Source of the DNA: an alpha proteobacterium SCGC AAA288-E13
GTDB lineage: Bacteria; Pseudomonadota; Alphaproteobacteria; Pelagibacterales; Pelagibacteraceae
Direction: 5' to 3'
DNA length: 23,158 bases
Assembly: GCA_000504605.1 (NCBI GenBank)
Contig: AZHQ01000011.1
Coordinates: 1-23,158, forward strand
Shown: positions 16,826 to 23,158 of the stretch, in pieces
How positions within the stretch are numbered: the first letter of the stretch is position 1
Layout of the letters: each line of letters starts with the position of its first letter
Made by a program: the position numbers and the translations under genes
Notes under the pieces: generated by a model
The model's database searches: none
What the model saw: only the letters and a program-made list of their open reading frames with translations
What the model was told of the DNA's origin: nothing

Positions 16826-17242
16826 ATGATAGAAAAATTTAACGGCTTAATTTATTTAGTAATTTTCATAATTCATTTTATAGCTTACGCGGTCTATGCG
16901 TATAGATGTGTGTTTGCAACTAAATCATTTCTAGATCAATATGGCGTGGATAGCACTGGTGCTATAATGACAAGATTGTTTGGTTCATTGTTTATTGGCG
17001 CTTTTTTGATGGCGCTTTATATCATGTTTGTAAGAGATGGTGGCGTTAATGGAACATGGGGATTTTTCAATTTAATATTCATGCAAAATTTAAGTGCGTT
17101 TATAGTTGGTGTTTATACCATTAAGATTAACAAACTTGGCCATACAGAAAAAACTTCAATTGAAGGAATAATTGCACCAGGCGTTTTAACTCTGTTGAGT
17201 GCAATTCTTTGTTATGGACTTGCCGATAAGATCTATAGTTAA
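16826..17242 (+). CDS. Unknown four-helix membrane protein
   Basis: I do not recognise this family. I use the ATG at 16826 (138 residues, starting MIEKFNGLIYL) over a TTG twelve bases upstream. Four hydrophobic segments are visible: LIYLVIFIIHFIAYAVYAY at about 8-26, LFGSLFIGAFLMALYIMFV near 53-71, FFNLIFMQNLSAFIVGVYTI near 81-100, and IIAPGVLTLLSAILCYGL near 114-131. Loops contain YGVDSTGAIMTR and RDGGVNGTWG. It follows rho by 31 bases and precedes the DUF1330 gene by 30 bases, so the three small genes 16826-17947 may form one unit. Transport or sensing are possible but not shown. Confidence 0.75.
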   Translation: MIEKFNGLIYLVIFIIHFIAYAVYAYRCVFATKSFLDQYGVDSTGAIMTRLFGSLFIGAFLMALYIMFVRDGGVNGTWGFFNLIFMQNLSAFIVGVYTIKINKLGHTEKTSIEGIIAPGVLTLLSAILCYGLADKIYS

Positions 17243-17258
17243 ATTAACAAAATAACAA

Positions 17259-17265
17259 AAGGAGA
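17259..17265 (+). promoter_or_regulatory. Strong Shine-Dalgarno before the DUF1330 gene
   Basis: AAGGAGA seven bases before the ATG is a near-perfect ribosome binding site. It stands out because most genes in this window have weak or no such sequence, and suggests the DUF1330 protein is made at a high level. Confidence 0.6.
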
Positions 17266-17272
17266 AATAAAT

Positions 17273-17560
17273 ATGGCCAAAGGCTATATAGTTGCAGATA
17301 TACATGTACGTGACAAAGAGGGTTTTGAAAAATTTAGAGAAATGGCGTTACCAGTTGTTAAAGAATATGGCGCCAAGATTCTTGTTCGAACTCCTAATGC
17401 TGAAGCTAGAGAAGGAAAGAAACCAGGTGTAGTTGTTGTTTTTGAATTTAAGAGCATGGACCAAGCTCGTAAATTTTATGAATCAGAAGGATATCAAGCT
17501 GCAAAAGCAGTAAGAGAGAAAGCTTGCGACACTAATTTGATTATAGCCGAAGGTGTTTAA
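17273..17560 (+). CDS. DUF1330 domain protein
   Basis: The 95-residue protein matches the DUF1330 pattern: GYIVADIHVRDKEGFEKFREMALPVV, then GAKILVRTP, then VVVVFEFKSMDQARKFYESEGYQAAKAVR. The fold is a ferredoxin-like alpha-beta barrel related to the dimeric ABM superfamily; function is generally unknown. The pattern is complete, so it looks intact. It has a strong ribosome binding site and slightly higher GC than its neighbours, and is followed after 48 bases by an SMR-fold gene. Confidence 0.88.
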   Translation: MAKGYIVADIHVRDKEGFEKFREMALPVVKEYGAKILVRTPNAEAREGKKPGVVVVFEFKSMDQARKFYESEGYQAAKAVREKACDTNLIIAEGV

Positions 17561-17608
17561 AGTATTAAATTACTAAATAATAAAAATGTTTAAGGAAATA
17601 ATTACAAA

Positions 17609-17947
17609 ATGAGCAATATAACGGCGTACATAATATTAATAGTTGCAGCTGTCCTAGGTACTGCTGCGAATGGTTTTGCTAAAGGTGCTCAAGGTTTTAC
17701 ATTATTAATACCAAGTATTCTAACGGCAATAACCATTGTTGGATGCATGTACACTTTATCACTTGTTATGAAAACAATTCCTGTTGGTATTACTTACGCT
17801 TCGTTTGCAGGATTATGCATTATTGCAACTTCAGTTGTTGGTATTTATAAATTTAATCAAATGCCTAATCTTTATACAGTAATAGGCCTAGCTTTAATTA
17901 TTGCAGGTGTTTTAACGGTTAATTTGTTAGGTAAAGTTAATTCTTAA
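17609..17947 (+). CDS. SMR (small multidrug resistance)-family membrane protein lacking the key Glu
   Basis: The 112-residue protein with four membrane segments aligns with EmrE along its length: LGTAANGFAKGAQGFTLLIPS, then TIPVGITYASFAGLCI, then IIAGVLTVNLL. Typical SMR pumps need Glu14 for proton and substrate binding. Here the aligned residue is Ala14 (IVAAVLGT against EmrE ILAEVIGT), and the Trp63 position is Phe66. Without the glutamate a classical proton-coupled drug antiport is unlikely; a partner subunit or another substrate is possible. It converges on the amidotransferase gene with only 5 bases between the stops. Confidence 0.82.
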   Translation: MSNITAYIILIVAAVLGTAANGFAKGAQGFTLLIPSILTAITIVGCMYTLSLVMKTIPVGITYASFAGLCIIATSVVGIYKFNQMPNLYTVIGLALIIAGVLTVNLLGKVNS

Positions 17948-17952
17948 ATAAA

Positions 17953-18681
17953 CTAAATTTTCAAAATTTCTCTTTTAAATTTTGAATACAGAATAGTTGA
18001 AAAAATGTTCATTTGTTTCATATTTACTTTAGCTTCTTGATCAAATTTTTCTAAAGCGCCATCTCCAAATTGAGCTTCTAAAGCAGACTTATATTCAGGT
18101 ACACATCCCCAATCATTGACTGTTGATTTTTTAATTTCAATATGAAATTGAATTCCATAAGCATGATTTTGATATTTAAAAATCTGGTATTTTGTTGTTG
18201 GAGATGAAGCTAGAAGAGTTATATCTTTATTACTTTCAAGATTTTTAACTTCGTATGAATGCCATTGAAGAGCTTTGATTTTTTCGGGAAATGTAGAAAA
18301 AAGAATATCATTCTCTTTATGTTTCACAAAATTCACATTCATTATTCCAATTTCAGCAGGATCGGATTTTACCACTTTACCACCAACTACTTCCCCCAAA
18401 AGCTGGCATCCTAAACAAAAACCTAAAAAAGGTTTTTTTAAATTAATGACAAATTCTTTTATTCTTTTTTTTTCTTCAATGAGCCAAGGATATTTTTCTT
18501 CCATCCAGGTATCCATGGGACCACCCATACAAAACATAGCATCAAATTTATTCAAATCATTTGGAATTTTATCACCCTGATCTAATTCTATAGTAGTAAG
18601 CTTCCACTCATCGGCCATCATCAAATCTTTAATATATCCTGGATCTTCAATTTTTATGTGTTGTAAAACTATTATTTCCAT
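17953..18681 (-). CDS. Class I glutamine amidotransferase-like protein
   Basis: A stand-alone GATase1 domain protein of 242 residues. The triad is intact: Cys89 in FLGFCLGCQLLGE, His180 and Glu182 in YGIQFHIEI. The MFCMGGPMDTWM loop and the WHSYEV segment resemble the GuaA-like/YfeJ group of amidotransferases. Such proteins act in GMP synthesis relatives or gamma-glutamyl transfer; the acceptor here cannot be told. It overlaps the ogt gene by 10 bases, so the two form a minus-strand pair running against the surrounding genes. Confidence 0.85.
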   Translation of the reverse strand: MEIIVLQHIKIEDPGYIKDLMMADEWKLTTIELDQGDKIPNDLNKFDAMFCMGGPMDTWMEEKYPWLIEEKKRIKEFVINLKKPFLGFCLGCQLLGEVVGGKVVKSDPAEIGIMNVNFVKHKENDILFSTFPEKIKALQWHSYEVKNLESNKDITLLASSPTTKYQIFKYQNHAYGIQFHIEIKKSTVNDWGCVPEYKSALEAQFGDGALEKFDQEAKVNMKQMNIFSTILYSKFKREILKI

Positions 18682-19121
18682 GATTTTTCAAAATCTAATA
18701 TTTTTTTTTTAAGAATAATTCCTCCCCTTGATGAAAATCCTCCCATACTTCCATCTGATCTAACAACTCTGTGGCAAGGTATTACTATGGCAATTTTATT
18801 TTGACCACATATTTTACCCACATGACGAGGTGATAGTTTAAATTTTTTTGCTATTTCCCCATAACTTTTTGTTTTACCTAGTTTAATTCTAGTTAATTCT
18901 TTCCAAACTTTTTTTTGAATGATATTTCCTTTAATAAGAAAATCAGATCCGAAAGTATTATTTTTTCTATTTAGAAAATTGATAAGATTGCTTTTAAATT
19001 TTATTAGATTTTTGCTAACAGATTTATTTTTATGTTTACCGAATTTAACTTTTACAATTTTATTTCTTTGCTCAAGAGCACTAATCCAACCAAATTCTGT
19101 TTTAATGGATAAAGAATTCAT
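18672..19121 (-). CDS. ogt: Methylated-DNA-protein-cysteine methyltransferase (Ogt/MGMT)
   Basis: Suicide repair enzyme that moves a methyl group from O6-methylguanine (or O4-methylthymine) to its own cysteine. The 149-residue protein has the acceptor Cys116 within IPCHRVV. The preceding helix-turn-helix includes TKSYGEIAKKFKLSPRHVGKICGQNKIAIVIP in shortened view, with the arginine finger at about 99. GSMGGFSSRGG follows as the conserved downstream loop. No AdaA domain is fused. It is divergent from mnmE across 49 bases. Confidence 0.92.
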   Translation of the reverse strand: MNSLSIKTEFGWISALEQRNKIVKVKFGKHKNKSVSKNLIKFKSNLINFLNRKNNTFGSDFLIKGNIIQKKVWKELTRIKLGKTKSYGEIAKKFKLSPRHVGKICGQNKIAIVIPCHRVVRSDGSMGGFSSRGGIILKKKILDFEKSWK

Positions 19122-19140
19122 CGAAATAAATTAATTCCAA

Positions 19141-19146
19141 TATAAT
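19141..19146 (+). promoter_or_regulatory. Candidate -10 element for mnmE
   Basis: A perfect TATAAT lies 24 bases upstream of the mnmE start in the 49-base gap shared with ogt. No good -35 is visible at the usual distance. A second -10-like TATACT follows at 19157-19162. Confidence 0.35.
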
Positions 19147-19170
19147 AGATTCAAGCTATACTAAATTTTT

Positions 19171-20502
19171 ATGACTATCTATGCACTTTCATCTGGTCCA
19201 GGCATATCGGGCATTGCTGTGGTGCGTGTATCAGGCAAAGGTACCTCTGGGGTGATAAAACAGATCACGAGAGAGGATTTACCATCCCCAAGAGTGGCTA
19301 CCTTCAAAAAGTTCAATAAAATTGATACAAATGAGCTAATAGATGAAGGGGTAATTATATGGTTTCCAGGTCCAAACAGCTACACAGGTGAGGATTTGGC
19401 AGAATTCCATGTGCATGGTAGTAGAGCTGTGATCAGTGCTCTCCACTCCTCAATTTCAAAAATTAAAAATTGTAGATTAGCCGAACCTGGAGAGTTTACA
19501 AAAATTGCATTTCAAAATGGAAAAATAAATTTATTAAAAGCAGAAAGTATTGCAGATTTAGTTTCATCTGAAACAGAGATTCAAAGAAAACAAGCAATCA
19601 AAATCATGAGTGGTAAATCCTCAGATCAATTTAATTCATGGAGAGGAAAACTTTTAAAAATTTTATCGCATGTTGAAGCCAAAATAGACTTTCCAGATGA
19701 AGATTTACCAAAAGATATATTATCTGAAATACAAAAAGTATCTGATCAAGTTTCATCAGAAATTAAAAAAGTTTTAGATGACCAAAAAGTTGGAGAAAGA
19801 ATTAGAGAAGGATTTAAAATTGCAATTGTTGGACCCACTAATGCTGGAAAATCTAGTTTATTAAATTATCTTTCAAAAAGAGATGTAGCGATTGTTTCTG
19901 AAATTGCAGGCACTACAAGAGATGTAATTGAAACTCATTTAAATTTAGATGGATACCCAGTTGTAGTTTCAGATACAGCAGGAATAAGAGAATCTAAAAA
20001 TGAAATAGAAAAAAAAGGAATAAAATTAGCACTTAATCGTGCCGAAGATGCTGATTTGAAGCTAGTAATCGTAGACGTTAAAAACGTTGATTTTACTGGT
20101 GTTTTTAAGGATTTAGTCAAAAAAAATGCCATTATAGTAGTTAATAAATCTGATTTATTAAATGGAAAGTTAAATCATAAGTTTAAAAATTATGATCATG
20201 TTTTAGTCTCAATAAAAAATAATTCAAATCTTGATCAATTAATTTCAAAAATAAAAAGTAAGTTAGAAAATAAATTTTTAAGTCATGGTGATATTTTAAT
20301 TACAAGAGAAAGACACAGACAACATCTTGAACAATGTATTATTCATTTAAAAAATTTTAAAAACAAAAATGGAAGTGAAGAATTTGACAAAGCAGCTGAG
20401 GATCTAAGATTAGCCAGTAGACATCTTGGAAAGATAGTCGGAAAAGTTGATGTAGAAGAGATTTTAGGCAGCATTTTCAACGATTTTTGTATAGGCAAAT
20501 GA
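19171..20502 (+). CDS. mnmE: tRNA modification GTPase MnmE
   Basis: MnmE and MnmG together install the carboxymethylaminomethyl group on U34 of tRNAs. The 443-residue protein has the N-terminal tetrahydrofolate-binding domain (to about residue 118, with GPNSYTGEDLAEFHVHGS). Helical parts flank the G domain: G1 GPTNAGKS at 221-228, G2 GTTRD at 247-251, G3 DTAG at 268-271, G4 NKSD at 325-328. It ends with the conserved FCIGK, whose Cys is catalytically important. The first 290 bases are clearly richer in GC (about 44% over 19201-19440) than the following part (about 28% over 19501-19680). mnmG follows after 118 bases. Confidence 0.97.
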   Translation: MTIYALSSGPGISGIAVVRVSGKGTSGVIKQITREDLPSPRVATFKKFNKIDTNELIDEGVIIWFPGPNSYTGEDLAEFHVHGSRAVISALHSSISKIKNCRLAEPGEFTKIAFQNGKINLLKAESIADLVSSETEIQRKQAIKIMSGKSSDQFNSWRGKLLKILSHVEAKIDFPDEDLPKDILSEIQKVSDQVSSEIKKVLDDQKVGERIREGFKIAIVGPTNAGKSSLLNYLSKRDVAIVSEIAGTTRDVIETHLNLDGYPVVVSDTAGIRESKNEIEKKGIKLALNRAEDADLKLVIVDVKNVDFTGVFKDLVKKNAIIVVNKSDLLNGKLNHKFKNYDHVLVSIKNNSNLDQLISKIKSKLENKFLSHGDILITRERHRQHLEQCIIHLKNFKNKNGSEEFDKAAEDLRLASRHLGKIVGKVDVEEILGSIFNDFCIGK

Positions 20503-20525
20503 ACGCCTATTTTGCAGTTTTTTTT
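20491..20525 (+). terminator. Possible intrinsic terminator at the end of mnmE
   Basis: ATAGGC (20491-20496) and GCCTAT (20505-20510) form a 6-bp perfect stem with an 8-base loop containing the mnmE stop. TTTGCAG and an eight-T run (20518-20525) follow. The GCAG between stem and main T-run weakens the case, so attenuation between mnmE and mnmG is more likely than full termination. Confidence 0.4.
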
Positions 20526-20620
20526 GAAAAATATTCTAAAAAAATGATGAAAATTAATAGAAATTAGACACAAATCATCTCTTTTCTTGTAAATATTAAG
20601 ATCATCTATAAATTCCAAGC

Positions 20621-22492
20621 ATGGAAAATGATTTATCATTTGACGTAGTTGTAATCGGCGGTGGACATGCTGGCTGTGAAGCAGCTGCAGCATCAGCAAG
20701 GTTAAGTGTTAACACCGCTTTATATACTCACAAGGTTGAAACAATTGGAGAGATGTCTTGCAATCCTGCAATTGGAGGTCTTGGTAAAGGTCATCTTGTT
20801 AGAGAAATTGATGCTCTTGATGGTGTCATGGGTGATGTAGCAGACAAGTCTGGAATTCAATTTAGATTGCTAAATCGAAGTAGGGGACCAGCTGTAAGAG
20901 GTCCAAGAACACAATCAGATAGAGCTTTATACCGTAAATTTATGCAAGAAAAACTCCTAAATTATTGTAATTTAAGGGTTTTTTCTGATCCCGTAATTCG
21001 GTTCATTTTTGATAAAAATAGCATAATTGGATTTGAAACTCAGTCTGGCAAAACAGTTTTTTGCAAAAAATTAATTTTAACAACTGGAACTTTTTTGAAT
21101 GGAATAATTCATGTTGGCGAGGAACAAACTCCAGCTGGAAGATTTAATGAAAAATCTTCTACAGGTTTAAGCGAGCAATTGAAAAAATATAATTGTAAAA
21201 TTGGAAGATTAAAAACTGGAACACCACCAAGGTTAGATGGACGAACAATTAATTTTAAAAATTTGGAAAAACAAAAAGCGGATGATGATCCATATTTTTT
21301 TTCTTTTTTAACAAAAAAAATTTTTAATAAACAAATTTCATGTAGGATGACTTATACGAATGAAATGGTTCACAAAATTATTTCTAAAAATTTAAAACGA
21401 AGTGCAATGTACTCGGGAAATATAAAAGGAGTTGGTCCAAGATATTGTCCATCAATCGAAGATAAGGTAGTAAAATTTTCTGATAAGCATCGACATCAAA
21501 TATTTTTAGAGCCAGAGGGATTAAATGACCATACAATCTATCCAAATGGAATTTCAACATCTCTACCAGAAGATGTGCAGGCTGAAATACTTAGTAAAAT
21601 CAATGGGTTAGAGCATGTTCAAATAATTAGACCGGGATATGCTATTGAGTATGATTATGTTGATCCTAGAGAACTATTTCTAACTTTAGAGACAAAAAAA
21701 ATTCAAAATTTATTTCTTGCAGGTCAAATCAATGGAACAACAGGTTATGAAGAGGCAGCCGCACAAGGTTTGATTGCTGGAATCAATGCTGCCCTCTCAA
21801 TAAAAAATTCAGAACCATTTATATTAGACCGCTCCGATGCCTACATTGGAGTTATGATAGATGACCTAGTTACAAAAGGTGTTGCTGAACCATATCGAAT
21901 GTTTACTTCGAGGGCAGAATATAGACTATCACTAAGAGCTGACAATGCTGATCAAAGGCTAACATTAAAAGGTAATGAAATTAACTTAATTAGTAAAGAA
22001 AGAATGAAGATTTTTGCCGATAAAATACATAAAATCTCAAAAATTTCATCAAAACTGGATAAATTATCTCTTTCGCCATCTAAAGCAGCAAAATCTGGTA
22101 TAAAAATAGCCAAAGACGGAATAATTAGGTCTGCGAACCAAATATTAGGTCAAAAAGGAGTTAATATTTCAAAATTGAGAGAAATATGGCCTGAAATTAT
22201 TAAATATTCTGATGAAATTGATGAACAAATTGAAATAAATGCTCATTATAAGGACTATTTAGTCAAACAAAAGGCTGATATATTGGCATTTAAAAGGGAT
22301 GAAAATTTAGTTATCCCGGAAAATGTAGATTATGACTGTTTAAGCGGTCTTTCAAATGAAGTAAAATCAAAGTTTAAGGAGATAAAGCCAAAAACAATGG
22401 GTCAGGCGTTAAGAATAGATGGTATTACTCCAGCTGCAGTTTATATATTATTATCGTTCGTAAAAAGACAATCCTTACGAAAAACTGCATAA
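20621..22492 (+). CDS. mnmG: tRNA uridine-5-carboxymethylaminomethyl modification enzyme MnmG (GidA)
   Basis: MnmG is the FAD- and NADH-using partner of MnmE in U34 modification. The 623-residue protein is full length. It has the FAD-binding GGGHAG at 13-18, then [59 protein letters not shown] and the YCPSIEDK block. [17 protein letters not shown] precedes a C-terminal helical MnmE-binding region with [21 protein letters not shown] [12 protein letters not shown]. The stop directly abuts the rsmG start, so those two genes are coupled. A 118-base gap upstream could hold its own promoter. Confidence 0.97.
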   Translation: MENDLSFDVVVIGGGHAGCEAAAASARLSVNTALYTHKVETIGEMSCNPAIGGLGKGHLVREIDALDGVMGDVADKSGIQFRLLNRSRGPAVRGPRTQSDRALYRKFMQEKLLNYCNLRVFSDPVIRFIFDKNSIIGFETQSGKTVFCKKLILTTGTFLNGIIHVGEEQTPAGRFNEKSSTGLSEQLKKYNCKIGRLKTGTPPRLDGRTINFKNLEKQKADDDPYFFSFLTKKIFNKQISCRMTYTNEMVHKIISKNLKRSAMYSGNIKGVGPRYCPSIEDKVVKFSDKHRHQIFLEPEGLNDHTIYPNGISTSLPEDVQAEILSKINGLEHVQIIRPGYAIEYDYVDPRELFLTLETKKIQNLFLAGQINGTTGYEEAAAQGLIAGINAALSIKNSEPFILDRSDAYIGVMIDDLVTKGVAEPYRMFTSRAEYRLSLRADNADQRLTLKGNEINLISKERMKIFADKIHKISKISSKLDKLSLSPSKAAKSGIKIAKDGIIRSANQILGQKGVNISKLREIWPEIIKYSDEIDEQIEINAHYKDYLVKQKADILAFKRDENLVIPENVDYDCLSGLSNEVKSKFKEIKPKTMGQALRIDGITPAAVYILLSFVKRQSLRKTA

Positions 22493-23056
22493 ATGGCTTC
22501 TAAAAGCCAAAACCATAATGAATTGACAAAATTTTTACAAGTTTCACGTGAAACAATTAGGAGTTTAAATGTATATGAAGACCTATTATTAGAAAATAAT
22601 AGGAAACTTAACCTTATTAGCAAATCTACTGAGAACATATTAAAAACAAGACATATATTAGATAGTGCTCAAGTTATTGATTTTATTAATAAAAATAACA
22701 AAATTTGTGCTGATCTAGGTACGGGTCCTGGATTTCCTGGAATTGTTTTGTCAATATTGTTTAGGGAAAAAAAATACCCAATCAGAATTGATTTGTATGA
22801 GAAGAGTCCAAAAAAATGCCAGTTTCTATGTGAGGTAGTAAAAAAATTGAATTTGAATGCCTTGGTTTTAGAAAAAGATGTTTTCGAGCAGAAAAATTTG
22901 GAGGCAGATATAATTGTTGCTCGCGCTTTTAAACCAATTCAATCGATTTTTAAAATTGTAACAAAAAATTTTAAAAATTTTAAAAATTTAATTTTGTTTT
23001 TAGGGAAAAACGGGAAACAAACCTTATTAGATGCTTCCAAGGTTTGGGATGGATAG
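22493..23056 (+). CDS. rsmG: 16S rRNA (guanine527-N7)-methyltransferase RsmG (GidB), 3' end broken
   Basis: RsmG methylates G527 of 16S rRNA using SAM. The SAM-binding motif DLGTGPGFPG is at residues 74-83, followed by LYEKSPKKCQFL and IVARAFKPI. The authentic sequence seems to run to about 23050 (ASKVWD), after which only Gly and a stop follow, giving 187 residues. About 15-20 C-terminal residues of the usual protein are missing. The break coincides with sequence copied from hisH and then ftsK, so the truncation is probably an artefact of the contig end. In related genomes parA and parB come next; they are absent here. A parS-like palindrome lies within codons 18-22. Confidence 0.93.
   Translation: MASKSQNHNELTKFLQVSRETIRSLNVYEDLLLENNRKLNLISKSTENILKTRHILDSAQVIDFINKNNKICADLGTGPGFPGIVLSILFREKKYPIRIDLYEKSPKKCQFLCEVVKKLNLNALVLEKDVFEQKNLEADIIVARAFKPIQSIFKIVTKNFKNFKNLILFLGKNGKQTLLDASKVWDG
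22540..22555. other. parS-like centromere site (ParB binding)
   Basis: The 16-mer at 22540-22555 matches the canonical chromosomal parS (TGTTTCACGTGAAACA) at 15 of 16 positions; the core GTTTCACGTGAAAC at 22541-22554 is a perfect 14-bp palindrome. It is read as Val-Ser-Arg-Glu-Thr in rsmG. parS sites in or near the gid/par genes are typical of bacteria with ParABS systems. I saw no second copy in the window. Confidence 0.88.
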
Positions 23057-23072
23057 ATGGAGTTGTAAAAAA
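23047..23072 (+). other. Inverted 26-bp patch derived from hisH at the contig junction
   Basis: Bases 23047-23072 equal the reverse complement of 4062-4087 in hisH without mismatch. Extending left to 23039 gives 33 of 34 identical bases against 4062-4095, the extra part being short similarity between rsmG and hisH. The patch lies between rsmG sequence and the ftsK terminal repeat, with a six-A run shared at the second switch. Confidence 0.85.
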
Positions 23073-23158
23073 GAGAAATTAATCTACCTATTGCATTAGG
23101 AAAAAGTATCTCGGGATTGCCGATTGTAGCTGATTTATCTGCGATGCTACACTTGCTT
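23067..23158. repeat. ftsK: Right copy of 92-bp terminal direct repeat (ftsK fragment)
   Basis: Identical to bases 1-92. It encodes a fragment of FtsK from [11 protein letters not shown] to just before Walker A, with a TAA stop immediately upstream in frame (23066-23068). It is out of place after rsmG and marks the chimeric or self-overlapping end of the contig. Confidence 0.97.

Noticed and set aside
22970..23000. Repeated TTTTAAAAA units near the end of rsmG as a regulatory repeat
   Set aside because: They are codons for a Lys/Asn/Phe-rich stretch (KNFKNFKNL) and follow from AT bias.
1..23158. Phage or plasmid with direct terminal repeats
   Set aside because: No capsid, terminase, replication, partition or mobilisation gene; all genes are alphaproteobacterial chromosomal genes in conserved order, and the repeat lies inside ftsK.

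Overview
The window is a compact, very AT-rich piece of an alphaproteobacterial chromosome. Gene content, tiny intergenic gaps and gene order (ppsR-maf-aroE-coaE-dnaQ facing secB on one side of hemE, rho-mnmE-mnmG-rsmG on the other) suggest a streamlined marine lineage of the SAR11/Pelagibacterales type. That placement is inferred from gene order and composition, not from a phylogeny. No phage, plasmid, transposon, CRISPR, tRNA or rRNA gene is visible, and no gene-free stretch exceeds 300 bases; the longest is 12674-12957. Layout: (1) 3-1581, the 3' part of ftsK and a lolA-like gene on the plus strand. (2) 1603-5007, a minus-strand histidine operon hisB-hisH-hisA-hisF-hisE ending in a HIT-family gene. 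(3) 5108-7020, the heat-shock protease operon hslV-hslU, divergent from the his operon and preceded by a sigma32-like promoter. (4) 7010-8036, Smr-domain and Tim44-like genes on the minus strand, divergent from fxsA-secB (8112-8950). (5) 8947-12673, a tight minus-strand operon ppsR-maf-(SDR remnant)-aroE-coaE-dnaQ. (6) 12674-12957, an intergenic stretch of about 13% GC between divergent ppsR and hemE, the place where the Caulobacter and Rickettsia origins lie. (7) 12958-15456, heme genes hemE-hemH-hemJ, then rho (15523-16794). (8) 16826-19121, five accessory genes: a membrane protein, a DUF1330 protein, an SMR-fold protein lacking its key acidic residue, a class I glutamine amidotransferase and an Ogt methyltransferase. 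(9) 19171 to the end, mnmE, mnmG and a 3'-broken rsmG that carries a parS-like centromere palindrome. Most genes point away from 12.8 kb on both sides, as expected around a bidirectional origin. With parS 9.7 kb away inside rsmG, the window reads as the origin/centromere region of the chromosome. The two ends share an exact 92-bp direct repeat (1-92 = 23067-23158), so the contig looks circular. The junction breaks rsmG and ftsK together and contains a 26-bp inverted patch copied from hisH (4062-4087). The circularity is therefore best explained as a chimeric amplification or assembly join, not as a real 23-kb replicon. The window shows no obviously new defence or mobile system. The most useful observations are the origin/parS landscape, the chimeric end, a GC-rich tract in the first 290 bases of mnmE, and the unusual accessory cassette between rho and mnmE.
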